Positions 1 through 46,838 of a stretch of 64,000 nt of DNA are shown here, one piece after another. Each line of letters begins with the position of its first letter. Within the stretch, counting starts at the first letter, position 1. This DNA comes from Amorphochlora amoebiformis (Eukaryota; Cercozoa; Chlorarachniophyceae), in NCBI GenBank assembly GCA_054601695.1, contig BAAHQB010000061.1, positions 558,001 to 622,000 on the forward strand, read 5' to 3'. The notes under the pieces were generated by a model. It was given only the letters and a program-made list of their open reading frames with translations. It was not told the DNA's origin and made no database searches. Position numbers and translations under genes: made by a program.

Positions 1-60
1 TATAATAATGTATATATTTATAATGTATACCATCATGCATACATACATACATATATAGCA

Positions 61-61
61 T

Positions 62-120
<59 letters not shown>
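61..120. repeat. (AT)n arrays, typical of all introns here
   Basis: This 60-bp run is one of many. Other long ones lie at about 5916-5962, 20077-20126, 40951-41021, 44881-44931, 44940-45015, 60536-60602 and 62876-62940. Pure or nearly pure TA arrays fill most introns and are absent from exons and the two divergent promoter regions. 121-188 is further AT-rich intron. Confidence 0.95.
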
Positions 121-122
<2 letters not shown>

Positions 123-188
123 GTATACACATCATGCATATATACATACATACATAGCCATCTCCTATAGATCTACAATTACTCCTAC

Positions 189-32217
<32,029 letters not shown>

Positions 32218-32701
32218 TTGGTTTAAATCCTGAGGCTTAGGTCTCAAATACCTAAACTCGCTCGCTTTACTCTAGTACTCTAGACTAGCTAGGCTGAATG
32301 ATTACTAAATTTATTTGAATGAACTTGCAAAATTTGCATAACTTCCTAGACTTCAGTGACATATTAGAAAACGTATGCTGATACCCTAGATACAATTCTA
32401 CTGTTATCCCTTAGCCCTAACCACCGGCCGGATGCCGGTATACCTAGCTACTAGATCTGTACAACTAGGTTACCTAGGTTACAGCTACTACAGTCTAGAC
32501 GGTACTACTAGACTAGATCTAATTGACTAGTTGTACGCTATCCCGACTCAAGTTTCTAGTTTTCTCATGTGAAAGTTTAAAAAAAACAAAATTGAAGTAA
32601 CCATGTAATCGCTCGTCACAGCGGCTGACTAATTCTAGTAATTTTTCTAGAGTATATCGAGATCCAGGCTGGACCGATGTCTAGGATGTGTTTCCAGTCG
32701 A
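32218..32701. other. Convergent 3' intergenic region, CTAG-rich, with a decayed exon fragment
   Basis: The NAXE-NAXD and CPBP genes converge here. From about 32228 to 32660 the DNA lacks AT arrays and is instead rich in CTAG and ACTAG words. At about 32350-32380 a stretch resembles the start of the last NAXD exon (tgacatatt followed by a purine-shifted match) and looks like a decayed copy. No gene is visible. Confidence 0.6.
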
Positions 32702-33209
32702 CTAGGAGATCCATGTGCTGTTCATATCAGAAATGAAGACGATGGCGCAGACCATGTACGGCAACGCGCCTAGCAATCCTGTAATATTAGGCAAACATGG
32801 ACATATATGAATACATATATTATTGCGTAAATCATATGTATTTATATATAATAGAGATATGTAAGAATTGTATATATATATATATATATATATTATGTGC
32901 GGAAAATAGACATCTAAATTAAAAATATATGGTAAACGTACATATGTCAAACATGTATGGATATATACAATACATGATATATATACATACATACACATAT
33001 ATATATATATATAATATATATTGTACATATATGGACTCATGAAATGTTTGTGATGATTGTGTTATGTGTACATACATTTGCATATGCACATATAATATAA
33101 CTGTTGTAAGATTCCCGTTGTACATTGAGAGAAACTTATACATAGCCGTAGATTTATACATATATACATGAGGTAATATGAAAATTTCTTTTATATATAC
33201 GTCATATGC

Positions 33210-33241
<32 letters not shown>

Positions 33242-34111
33242 ATTTACATATTATATATACTCAGCGCGCACATGTCCTTACCGAACTCCCCGACGAAGTA
33301 GTGAGCCCTCTTCTTTCGCGCCATCTTACTGAAACAAAGGACCAAACTAAGCAACAAGAATGAATTCAATGGGTTTAAGACATTCTGTGGGGTAGCATTT
33401 TTCAGGCGAAATTACCTGAATCCTCTGTACTCGGAACGGCCGACGAGGGGATCGAAAAACAGCTCGAGAAAGCAGTTGTGGGAGACATGGGCCAGTACGA
33501 CTGCAGTTTAGAGTATTTATTCATATGTTATAATATATATATTTATATATATTCTATAGATATATTTATAATATATATATATATGTATATGTATATCGTA
33601 TATGTACATATTTAATTAATTGTGTCAGATTCATGGTTGGGATTGAATTTGGTTATAATAGCATATATACTAAATAAAAACCGGCAGCCTTTAAAACTTA
33701 TTCACCTGGCCAGATGGAGAATGAGCGGACTCTCAGCCATAGATGGAAGAAAGCCCAACCAGTGGTCATCCAAGGCAGCTGTGGCAGTAATAATAAATGT
33801 AAGTATATGTATATGTATGTAAGAACATAATATGTGTGTAAAGAAAGTATGTCTTGAATATTTTCTTTAATAACGTATATGTGTATATTGTATTTTATAT
33901 GTATACATAAATATTATATGTGCATATAACATATATATATATACACATATATTATATATATATATATTTACAAAACAAAATTATACTTATATGTACATAT
34001 CTACTATATACACATATATATATATATATATTGGTATAAAAAAATATATATCCCTCTATATATATATATATATATATATAGATTTAAACATATTTAATAA
34101 TATTTATATAC

Positions 34112-34155
<44 letters not shown>

Positions 34156-34188
34156 TATATATATGAACATATATTTACACATATGCCC

Positions 34189-34221
<33 letters not shown>

Positions 34222-34263
34222 TGTATATGCGTTTGTATATGCGTACATATATGCATATATGTC

Positions 34264-34313
<50 letters not shown>

Positions 34314-34759
34314 TATATTACATAATGTATACACACACATATATATATACACATACATATGAACTTGTGTATTGCATATCAGGTAATTTATTAGGTCTGG
34401 GGCTTTACCATCCACGCGGCCCATAAAGGGTGAATATTATTATTATATCCTCCTCCTATAATCAGCGGGGCGTGCCACAGTCTACATGTATTGTGTACAT
34501 ATATGCATATAAATATATATACATAAATAAAGAAATATATATTATATATATTATATATATATATATATATTTTTATATATATATTTACACTGGGTTAGGG
34601 TTTGATTTGGGGTTACAGTTTGGGCTGAAAAAGCATTAGGGCAAGAGTAAGGATTTGATATGGGGGGTACGATTTGGGCTGAAAAGCATTAGGGCAAGAG
34701 TAAGGGTTTGGGCCAGGTAAAGTGCAGGGTTAGGGTTAGGACACCTTGTTTATATTTAT

Positions 34760-34803
<44 letters not shown>

Positions 34804-35536
34804 GAATATGAATGTGATACACATACACACATACACGTACCAATGTATAAAACATATATATATATATATTCCTACACACATATACATGTATGGGTATGTG
34901 TATGTGCATGTGTATGTATAAATATTACTACACACATATATATATATATATATTATTGTGTATACATATATGAATACACAATCTACCCCCATATTATCCC
35001 GCCAAGAACCGCAGCCATGATATAGCTCTCCGTGGCGTGTAATAGTTGAGGAAATAGCACTCCTGACCAACCGATCTGATCGAGTTAGATTTCACATTAT
35101 GACTGTTTTCAAAAAATTCCAACGACTCTTCGGATACGGTTAGTGCTAAGGATAGAACTGCGGCTAGGGTTGTGGTGAGCTTGATACCTCCTCGAGAAGT
35201 CCCGAAAACGCAAACTTCGCGAAGGTGACGAACGTTGCTGCCCAGTATCTGGGGTTTGATTTGGTAGACGTTATTAGTTGAGAATGGTTGCGGTTGGGTT
35301 AGGTTTGGGTTAGTTTTGGGGTACCCTTTGGGCCAGGAGAGGGTGTCGTACAAGACTTGTGGTTGGATGTTCTTTGAGTAGGTGAAATAAAGGAAATATC
35401 TGGGGATTGGGGAAGATGTAATGGATTTGATTAATGTTTACGTAGGGAAAGATGTGATGAATGTGGTTGATGTATATATTTGTATGTATTGTATTTATGA
35501 ACATGTGTGTATATATTTAATATATATATCTATATG

Positions 35537-35585
<49 letters not shown>

Positions 35586-35734
35586 CACAGATAATATGTG
35601 CCTCTCTCTCTCTCTCTTCTCTATATATATATATATATAGTATACATATATAATATGTGCATATACATACATATACATATATGTATATATAATATGTGTA
35701 TTTATGAACTTGTATAATATATGACCTAATAAGT

Positions 35735-35777
<43 letters not shown>

Positions 35778-35857
35778 TTATATATATTTATGCATATATA
35801 TTTTACTTACATGTACATATATATTTATTTGTGTACATACATTAATTTATACAATAC

Positions 35858-35905
<48 letters not shown>

Positions 35906-36317
35906 TATATGCAAAATGAATATTAATAATTTCATGTATAATTCGTATCGTTAATTTCATGATATGTACACATGCTTCTAGAAATCTATACCCTAATCCG
36001 AGCGTGAGCAGCGGAACGAAAACCGCAAGGGTATAATACATGTCTGGGTTCTGTACGTGTAAATGAATATCTAATATATACATTTATGTATATATATATA
36101 TATGTATTTATATATATATATATATTTATACTATATTATATATAATGGTACACATACGTTACACATATTTATATCTGTATGCTATGTACAACACACATTA
36201 TGTATATATGTTTATATATATATTTATTATATGTATCTATATATATATATATATTTATATAATGCTATATATATATACATATATATAGAGTTGTAATATA
36301 TGTATACATGCACACAT

Positions 36318-36368
<51 letters not shown>

Positions 36369-36504
36369 AAAATATATATATATATTACATATATATATAT
36401 ATATATATTATAAATATAATATATGTACCTATAAACATGTACAAATACATACGTGATACAAATACTTTACATTATATGTCCATATATTTATATATAAACG
36501 TGCA

Positions 36505-36571
<67 letters not shown>

Positions 36572-36875
36572 GTATATGTATACAATATTCCAAAACGACC
36601 GTTATTGGCTGTCCCCAGAATATTGACTCGAAGTCCACGTCGAAGAGGCCCTGCGAGTTCGGATTAGAGCACAAGGTAGGATTATCTTGAAGTTGGGAAG
36701 GACAAAAAAGGTGTACGGGTGAAGGTTATCGTTAGGGTTTCACGATCGTTGCCATTCCAAGGCCAGGGGGAGCTAGGAGATGGAAAAAACCCTATGTATG
36801 AATATGCATTCGATACATATATACGTATATGCATATATATATATATATATGTATTATATGTGTGTTAGTATATAT

Positions 36876-36940
<65 letters not shown>

Positions 36941-37023
36941 ACAATAATATATATATATATATATATGTATATTGTAAATATTTATACACACATATATATA
37001 TATATTTTATGTAATATAAATAA

Positions 37024-37067
<44 letters not shown>

Positions 37068-37194
37068 CATGTAATATATAATATATATATATATGTTATA
37101 TATATATATTAATTTATATTTATATGTATTAATACATATATTATATATATATATATATATGAATATATATATAGATATATATGTATATATATAC

Positions 37195-37231
<37 letters not shown>

Positions 37232-37375
37232 GTAATAGTTATATATTGGATTCATGCATGCAAACACACATTTATTCTAACACAACATGAATAACATGTA
37301 TACTCACTTTGCTCATTTACGAAAAATTGTATTAGCATAACTTTTCATATTAGATTTACATATTGTATTATATAC

Positions 37376-37406
<31 letters not shown>

Positions 37407-37498
37407 ATACATATATATGGATACAATATATATGGATACAATATATATATATATATATATATAGTACTACATAAATTTATTTTTATATAAAATATATA

Positions 37499-37542
<44 letters not shown>

Positions 37543-38635
37543 GTACGTATACATTTAACGTGTAATGCCCTAACTATACTCCCCTCTACTCTCAATTACA
37601 AAAAGGTCCAAATTCCCTGTACGTAGGAGGAAGTAACCCGTAATCATCGACCTGAATCATTCAAATGGATGTTTAACAAACAGATAACTACTTCACTATC
37701 ATTCAAATAGATGTTACCAATCATATTACTACTTCCCTAATCAGTCTCTTGACCACAACTCGATTAACCCCTAAACACTACCAAGTCAGCAGCATCATGA
37801 CATAAAATGTGATTCCATCATCTCCAACATACTGATTGGCGCCTTTCTTCAAGAATCTGAACACACATGGACAAGTTTGCGGGTAAGGCATGCACAAGCC
37901 CAATACCCATTATTCCCCAATCCAAAACAAACCAAAACCATCCGAAATCATAGCATTCCTCCCCCATGATTACTTGTAGACCCGTGAGGACTCGGCAGGA
38001 GAAAAGGACGCCGCCGCGGCTGCAGCTACTACTGCCGCTGCTAGCTGAAAATACACGCACTGGGTTTAGGACTGCCGGAATGTAAAGGATGAACCAAGAG
38101 TATAAAGTTAGACATGTGATAATCTATAATAAAATCAAAAGTACAGAGATGATGAGCAAGACTGTAAGCATCATGATGAACGGCAGCTTCTTCCCACACA
38201 TCTGCCGAGTAAAAGTAGTGTTAGCAGCACTTATAAACAGAAAAACTTTATGCTTACTTTAGTTGGAAACGGTACGGTGGGTCTATATAGGAACGGAAAC
38301 GGGTACTTTGGCTCCGGCTCATCCCTGAGATAATCGTAAGAATCAACACAACGACTGGCTTCGGTTCCGTTTTAATATTATGCTCTCGGCTACCAGTAAA
38401 TCGACTCCGTCCCCAGCTTCTCTGAAGGACCTTTCCCCTTGATCTCCGCTTGGAACTCTAAATCATGATTCTGTGAGCCTCTAAGCCCCGGAGATTGTGG
38501 AGGAGAGTTGGAAGGCCTCGAAAATGGGGTACGGCTTTTGTTTGTCGTCGTGTCGACAGTCCCCTGTCTCGTCAACGTATCAGTCATCGTCACTGCGGAG
38601 AAGCCCTGTGCATTTTTTGGCGCTGTAGTGGCCAT
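32702..38635 (-). CDS. CPBP-family intramembrane protease (glutamic type, CAAX-protease related)
   Basis: Fifteen exons join from the ATG at 38635 to the TAG at 32702 without a break, giving 379 residues. In transcript order: 38394-38635, 38258-38324, 38145-38201, 37982-38044, 37833-37856, 37600-37651, 36600-36650, 35992-36070, 35188-35248, 34987-35075, 34409-34481, 33706-33778, 33416-33500, 33282-33328 and 32702-32778. A Ser/Pro-rich tail of about 100 residues precedes the first membrane segment ([12 protein letters not shown]). Motif 1 is EEIGW (E231, E232), motif 2 WGLWHAP (H265), motif 3 HVSHN (H315, N319), all in hydrophobic segments. The family cleaves or processes membrane proteins. 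Motif 1 usually reads EExxxR; here the arginine position is serine. The pattern is closer to bacterial CPBP proteins than to eukaryotic Rce1. The substrate is unknown. A stop directly before the ATG supports the start. Confidence 0.9.
34595..34740 (+). repeat. Tandem duplication with TTAGGG-like words in a CPBP intron
   Basis: Two copies of a unit of about 60 bp (gatttgg..., tttgggctgaaaa, gcattagggcaagagtaagg) end in gggttagggttagg. It lies between CPBP exons 34409-34481 and 34987-35075. Confidence 0.75.
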
Positions 38636-38761
38636 CTATGTTTTACTGGAGCTCGAGCGGGGCCCGACGACGGCCGATGTTGCACCGAATAGCAATGGCT
38701 CTGTTCTCCTAGAAAACACTGTGCGTGACATTACCTTCAATCACGTCACATTTGCGAGTTC
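38636..38761. promoter_or_regulatory. Compact bidirectional promoter between the CPBP and J-protein genes
   Basis: Only 126 bp separate the two divergent start codons. The segment is not AT-rich and contains TCACGTCA at 38741-38748, a cAMP-response-element-like octamer on the minus strand. Both 5' untranslated regions must be very short or overlap. Factor binding is inference. Confidence 0.6.
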
Positions 38762-39756
38762 ATGTCGGACCCCTCCCGGGCGATTCGCCAGGTGTTATCG
38801 GGGAAGTCATACTTTGAAGTCTTTGGTCTGCCGCGTTGCAAGGCTCAGCCTAATGATATACGGTATGACCTGTAAGATTTTGAGGCGGAGGGTTCGGTGG
38901 AGGCGGGTATGACGGTTGACTCTGACAACCCTGCTTAAGTTTATCCTAATCCTTTGCGTGTTTCAGGTCTGCGTATAAGAAGCTCGCCCTGCTGATTCAT
39001 CCGGACAAAAACCCTGATCCTAATGCAGCGGTAGGACTACTCATCTTTGATATAACGCGTGAGTGTCTTTTCTTTGTGCTGGGGGTTTGACTTGGGTGTG
39101 ACATACCTTGTTTCTTGTGTTTGTGTCTTACGGTTTGGCTATTAATCGTCCGGAATTATCAGACTGCATTCAAACGACTAAACGCAGCCCATCAGGTGAA
39201 AAATACACAACTTCCATGAGTGGATGACCAAAATATGCTTCATGCTTTGAGTTGCTTTCCTCGTGTCACGAGCCTCAAATTCGGAAAATCCTGACCCCAA
39301 TCCTGACCTTCTGTTGATAGCTTCAGCCATTATATCATTCCAAATCCAATTGGAGAAAACCAATAGATAATACCCTAAAATGATTGCATACCCAGTGCCT
39401 CAGCGATGACAAGAGACAGTCAGCCTATCTCCTCAAGCATCCCAAGCGAAAGAGAAAACGCAAGGATAACACCAGAGGCACTACTGCCTCCACCTCATCT
39501 GAAAATTTTTACGGCTTCCGAGAAGCTTCGGAATCGTCAGATCGAAAGGTTCTCTATTCCGTACTTGAACAGGCTCTGCGTGCCATTCTACTAATAATTT
39601 TGGTGTTTGTTTTTTTTTTAACGTCAGGAGGGAAAGTGGTGGGAGAAAAAGGATTGGATCGATCATATCGAGAGGGAGACGGGTTTGTAGATACTGAAAT
39701 CGTAGATCTAAATATACACACACACACACACACACTCACACACACACTCACATATG

Positions 39757-39804
<48 letters not shown>

Positions 39805-39836
39805 TCTACATCCCCACACATGAGTACTTATATATG

Positions 39837-39876
<40 letters not shown>

Positions 39877-40214
39877 AATACATACATATATATATATATG
39901 TATATATAATATATATGTGTGTATATATACAGACATATTACATCTACATACGTTCGTATATACCATACAAATATACAAAAGACAAATTAATATCACCCTG
40001 AGTCATCACCGTTACGACCATCAGTATTATTGTTATTATAATCACTAATATTATTATTGAATGTACTATCTGTATATATATATATATATATGTATGCACA
40101 TGTACATATAATTATGTGTGTATGTATATATTCATGGATATATGCACATATATACATATATATATATATATGAATATGTATTTGTTAGTATGTGTAGATG
40201 TGACATGTGTGTGG

Positions 40215-40248
<34 letters not shown>

Positions 40249-40270
40249 ATATATATATATATACACTATA

Positions 40271-40363
<93 letters not shown>

Positions 40364-40455
40364 CATTTAAATGTATTTCTACATATATATGTATACATAT
40401 GTATATATATATATGTTAATATATATGTATAAATTTATAAATATACATGTTCATA

Positions 40456-40498
<43 letters not shown>

Positions 40499-40849
40499 AT
40501 GTACATATATGTATACATTCACATGGAACACAATGCACCAATTAGAACTCTTCAAGCGTCAATACAAGGCCACGAACGACGAAATCAAACAGAACAAAGC
40601 ATGCCTAACCCTAACCCTCCTCGAAGCCCTTACACCCCACAGATATATCCACATAAACTAGATACCCCAAACACTGAAAACCTAGAGGAGAGGAAAACCT
40701 AGAGCACTATCCTACCCCCTAATCGAGAGTTTTAAGTCCCATTTCAACTCTCAGAACACTGCCTCCATAATTCCCAAACTTTTTTTTTTTTTAATTTTAT
40801 ATTTGTATATATCAGTATAAATGTAAATATATATATATATACATATATG

Positions 40850-40897
<48 letters not shown>

Positions 40898-40945
40898 CTA
40901 TGTACACACGTATACATATTTGTTCATATTATACATCAATGTATA

Positions 40946-41024
<79 letters not shown>

Positions 41025-41044
41025 ATTTATATGTATATATATAC

Positions 41045-41083
<39 letters not shown>

Positions 41084-41212
41084 TATATATATATTATATA
41101 TATATATATATTTATATGTATATGCATGCATACGTATGTTTGTATATATGTACATTCATATATATATATATACACATACATATAAATATACATGCTATAT
41201 GTATGTATATAC

Positions 41213-41257
<45 letters not shown>

Positions 41258-41606
41258 CGATCACGCAAGAGGAGGAAAGCCTGGGAAAACCGTGAGCGCA
41301 TGAAAAGAGACTTGAGGTCTGTCCCATGCTTGGGGTAGGTTTGAAGTAGGGGATGGTGTAAAGATATAGTAAGGAGTATATATGTGTATCTGTATTTTAT
41401 ATGTGTATACATATATATGTATATTTTTACAATACATGTATATATATATATATATATATGTATGAATAGATGTCTATATGTATGTATTTATATATTTACA
41501 TATATATATATATATATGTATATATGTATTTACATGTATAATGTACAGAAATGTACGTAAGTTCTAATATGCATAATGTATACATATAACATTATATATA
41601 CATATA

Positions 41607-41642
<36 letters not shown>

Positions 41643-41718
41643 CAAGTATACAGACACCAATGTATCACATATACTCAGACATGTATAGACCTATAAATAT
41701 ATACACATTTATATATAT

Positions 41719-41758
<40 letters not shown>

Positions 41759-42370
41759 ATATTTATATAAATGTATAAACATACATATACATTGTATTCT
41801 TTTAGGCATATTCGCGAGAAGTACGGTTTGGATGAGCATACTGGATCGGAAGTCAAGGGAGAGGAACGGAAGCGGGACAACAATACCGAATCTACTTCTA
41901 ACCCCAACCCTAATCCTCCTGCTGTTCCGAACCTTTCCGAGCCTGCTAGTATGTCAGATATATATATATATATATATATGTATATTATATATTATATATT
42001 ATATATTAAATATTATGTGTGTGTTTTTGTGTGATAGATATTATCTATATATATATATATATATTTGTATATATATATATATATATATATATATTGTATA
42101 TATATGTACATGCATACATGTATAAATATAGACATATATAAATATATATAAATAAATACATATGATGCATTTATGTATATGCGTCGATGTGTATATACTA
42201 ATATGGGAATCATATGCCAGTATATATGTAATATATATATATATATATATATATATTAAACATAATATGATGCATATATATATTTATAAACATGGATATA
42301 TATTTAAATATAATATATATATTTATTTATTTATTTATATGCATGTACATATAATATATTTTACATATCA

Positions 42371-42409
<39 letters not shown>

Positions 42410-42751
42410 GCACATATATACATAGATGTGTATACACGACAAATTGAATACATCTCCGACATAAAAACTAGATACTAGTATACATTCTATACATCTATAA
42501 ACAACCCACCAGATGATAACAGAGAGCAATTAAGACAGCTTTGGGCCCTTCAACAGTGCCACCGCGAATGGAAGCGAGAATTAGAAAAGAAAAGAGTCGA
42601 AATACCAATCTTAACCCACCACTCCAAACCCCTCCCCAAACTTATGAACACATACAAGCCTCCCTTGCTTTAACCTATTCTGCGTTGTCTTCCTAACCCT
42701 ACCTGACGCTAATGGAACTTATGCATTGTATATCATATATGTATATGTACA

Positions 42752-42788
<37 letters not shown>

Positions 42789-43391
42789 TCATAAAATATA
42801 TCTATGTAGCTACATATATATATATATATATATATGTTATAAATATTTAAATGTATATGTATATACATCCGATTTCAGGTAAATGTTGAATCTAAGTCTG
42901 AGTAATAAATCAGGATTCCCTGCGGCTTGTTAAGGAGGAATTCTACGCTCAGAGGGATATGGTATACTCGTTGGTTGCGTATGTATCTATGGAGATATGT
43001 ACGCATATGCATGTTTGTGTCTATGTGTGTATAAATTGTAGGTGTATGTAAATGTACATACGCTAGATTCGCGAGCACCTGACAGACTCAGCAGCCAATA
43101 CAAAACCCAACAATATACATATTCTACATGTACATTATATATATATTTATATATATATATATATATATCTATATTTATTCATTTATTTAGATGTGCAAAC
43201 ATGTAATATTTATATGTATATATATATATATATGTATACACATATACATATAATTAACAGTACTACCCACAGCTCCACAACCATTGATAGACTCAACATC
43301 CAATAATATATATACACATACATGTATATATACATGTATATACATTAAATATTATATATATATATATATATATATTTTACATATATATATA

Positions 43392-43436
<45 letters not shown>

Positions 43437-43599
43437 ATATATATATATACATAATATGCTACACAACAGCTTCGCAAGCATCTAACAGACTCAACAGCCA
43501 ATATAAAAGCCCAACAAACACATCTTTCTCAGCAGGTGTTATACAACACATACGTATATAATACTATATATATATATATATACATGTATATATATATAC

Positions 43600-43644
<45 letters not shown>

Positions 43645-43938
43645 AACATATATAGATTATATAAATATATAAACATTAATCGTAGATATACATATGTACA
43701 TATTACATGTATACATATATATATTTTATATACTTACATGTGTATATATATATGTATGTGTATATATATATATATATGTACATGCATGTTTATACATATA
43801 TATATATACATATTAAGATCAATAGTTGTGATCCTAAATTCTTTTCATTAACTGTATCCTTATCGTCATTTTCAGAGCAAGGATGCATTAGCGACGGCGG
43901 AGGATATAATTCAGAGGTGTGTGTGTGTATATGAATAT

Positions 43939-43972
<34 letters not shown>

Positions 43973-44536
43973 ATATATATATCGTGGATAATATATGCAA
44001 ATATATATATATATATTTATTTATGTGTATTAATATACATGTATATACTTTCATACACTACATGTGTATATACGTACAGACATACACATATATATATTAT
44101 ATATCTCATATTATTATACATGTACAATATATACATACATACATCTTAGATCGATCAAAGATATGCAGGCTCACTTCCAGGCATATTCGCCCTAACATAT
44201 CTCTAGAACTTTTGTAAATCGACCTTATTCTCTAACCCATGTATCGGGGGTCGGAGGTTGTTTGTTAGGCTCTTAACCTGGACATAATCTTACAATTGGT
44301 ATATGCCCTAAATGAACTTTTTTCTGTGATGTTGATTATTGTGCAGAGGCTGAAGGCAGAATTTGACTTAGAATGTTTAAGGTTTATGAAGTTATAATAT
44401 ATATCTGTATGTGTATTATGTACATATAATATATATGTATATATATATATATATTTATATGTGTATATATGTATGTATGTGTATATGTGTATGTGTATAT
44501 TTGTATATGTATACATGTATGTATTGTATATATCTA

Positions 44537-44586
<50 letters not shown>

Positions 44587-44688
44587 AGCATGTGCTGCTG
44601 TTGTTGCAGCCTTCTTTAGTAGAAATGCAGTATACACATGGATATATATATGTAAATATACATTGATAATAAATACATATATATGTAA

Positions 44689-44725
<37 letters not shown>

Positions 44726-44872
44726 ATATATATGCCAATAAATGTACATTTATACACATATACATACATACATATATATATATATATATGTATAGTATAT
44801 GTATAAACGTATATATATATATATATATGTATATACATATAATATATACAAATATATATATATATATGTATG

Positions 44873-44935
<63 letters not shown>

Positions 44936-44936
44936 A

Positions 44937-45023
<87 letters not shown>

Positions 45024-45084
45024 TATGTATATGTATACATGTGGATATATGCGCGTATATATATAATTATATATACATATATAT

Positions 45085-45121
<37 letters not shown>

Positions 45122-45229
45122 CATGTATCTATATATGCGTATAAAATATATATATATATATATATATATGTATATGCGTATGCATAAATATTTATATCCG
45201 TATTTATGCAACATGTAATCTATACATCC

Positions 45230-45269
<40 letters not shown>

Positions 45270-45416
45270 TATAGTAGACACATACGTATTATTATATATA
45301 TATATATATATATATATAGGTATATTTCAAAATAATTAAATTTGTTTATATGCATTTATCTATGTATATGAATATGTTTTAATATATGTATATACATATT
45401 TGTATTTCTACACCCA

Positions 45417-45447
<31 letters not shown>

Positions 45448-45713
45448 ATATATGTTATATATACTCACATGTACACATTTTGATATTCAGCATATATGCA
45501 CAAACACTCATTTAAATGCATACACAGACATCGTAGCGTGCGAGAGATGGAGCAGAGAATCACATGCGATCTCGATGTAAATTCTGCATTCCTCGCACCC
45601 CCTCAACGAGACCGTCAGATATGCTGGGTGAATCCTAATGCTAACGTTTGCACATCTTCTCGGTCCACTAAATCCCAAATTTAACACAAGCTATGGTTGG
45701 ATATTACATTTGT

Positions 45714-45744
<31 letters not shown>

Positions 45745-45773
45745 AATATGTATAATATATATGTACATACATA

Positions 45774-45808
<35 letters not shown>

Positions 45809-46225
45809 TGTATATATATTTATATATATATAACATGTAGGTTTGTAGACGGCGATTTGATAGTGTTATGAAGCGCAAAATGCATGTAGGGCAAAAAAAT
45901 GGATTTATAATACAATATTCATAAATGTTTACATGTGTGTATGTGTGTATATATACATATGTATGTGTATATAGTATGCGTGCGTAAATATATGTTTCGA
46001 AATATATATATATTTATATATATATATATATATCTGTATTGATATACACGTATTATATATACACACACATATATATATATAGATATATATATATATACAT
46101 ATATATGTGTATGTATGTATTGATATACACGTATTTTACATATATATATATAATATATATATATATACAATACATATATATATATATAATGTATGTATAA
46201 AGTTACATCCTATTACATCTATGGT

Positions 46226-46305
<80 letters not shown>

Positions 46306-46466
46306 GTAGTATATAGGTATATATGTATACATACAAATACATTTATATGTTACGTTTCTATTTGTATATCTATACATGATGTCTAAATTTACCTACGTAT
46401 ACATATTTATATGTAAACCATGGATTGTGTTTTTGCACATTATGTTACACACACATATATATATTC

Positions 46467-46497
<31 letters not shown>

Positions 46498-46838
46498 TAT
46501 ATATATATTTATATATTATATAATATGTAAATATATACACTTTGCATTATATTCTATACGTAATATATATGTATATAATATATACAGATATAACATTTTT
46601 TGTACAAATGTATATTATATACATATACATGTACTTGTTCACAAACCAGACAATTGTGATAACATTACATGTGCAATTTATTCAGACACGGGAATCTGAG
46701 CTTCACAAGCAAACCTCAAGAGCGTTGCGACAGTGGGTGCAGGTGCAATTACAGGAACACGCGACGCAACAAAAGGAAGATATAGCCACAACTGCCGGTG
46801 CTCAAAATTTGACAAATTACTCCAATACCAACGGTTAA
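38762..46838 (+). CDS. J-domain (DnaJ/Hsp40) protein with charged coiled-coil C-terminus
   Basis: Hsp70 co-chaperone family; the J-domain stimulates Hsp70 ATPase. Seventeen exons join from ATG 38762 to TAA 46838, giving 400 residues: 38762-38862, 38967-39030, 39163-39195, 39396-39548, 39628-39682, 40546-40598, 41258-41316, 41806-41948, 42513-42595, 42914-42961, 43470-43535, 43876-43916, 44150-44180, 44347-44381, 45537-45576, 45841-45885 and 46686-46838. J-domain residues are about 16-75: [26 protein letters not shown] (HPD at 45-47), [19 protein letters not shown]. Then come basic [26 protein letters not shown] and long charged helices. No J-protein subclass is certain; the layout (N-terminal J-domain, K/R/E-rich tail) resembles nuclear or spliceosomal type C proteins. 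Two introns, after 40598 and 44180, fit only GC-AG. An Asn-Pro stretch in exon 8 is encoded by telomere-like repeats. Confidence 0.9.
43067..43305 (+). pseudogene. Two decayed tandem copies of J-protein exon 11
   Basis: Copy 1 (43067-43112) reads [13 protein letters not shown] and copy 2 (43273-43305) keeps only part of the pattern. The functional exon at 43470-43535 reads [16 protein letters not shown]. Each copy has an AG acceptor, but only the third keeps the 3' half and a GT donor. Spacings of 206 and 197 bp indicate tandem duplication of a unit of about 200 bp containing exon and intron. Confidence 0.75.

Noticed and set aside
38508-38912. 134-codon plus-strand frame overlapping the CPBP and J-protein start regions
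   Set aside because: It runs antisense to CPBP exon 1 and out of frame with the J-domain exon, both supported by family motifs and phase.
40847-41295. Long Tyr/Ile-rich open frames here and throughout the window
   Set aside because: They are translations of (AT)n arrays, occur in all frames and on both strands, and carry no other signal.
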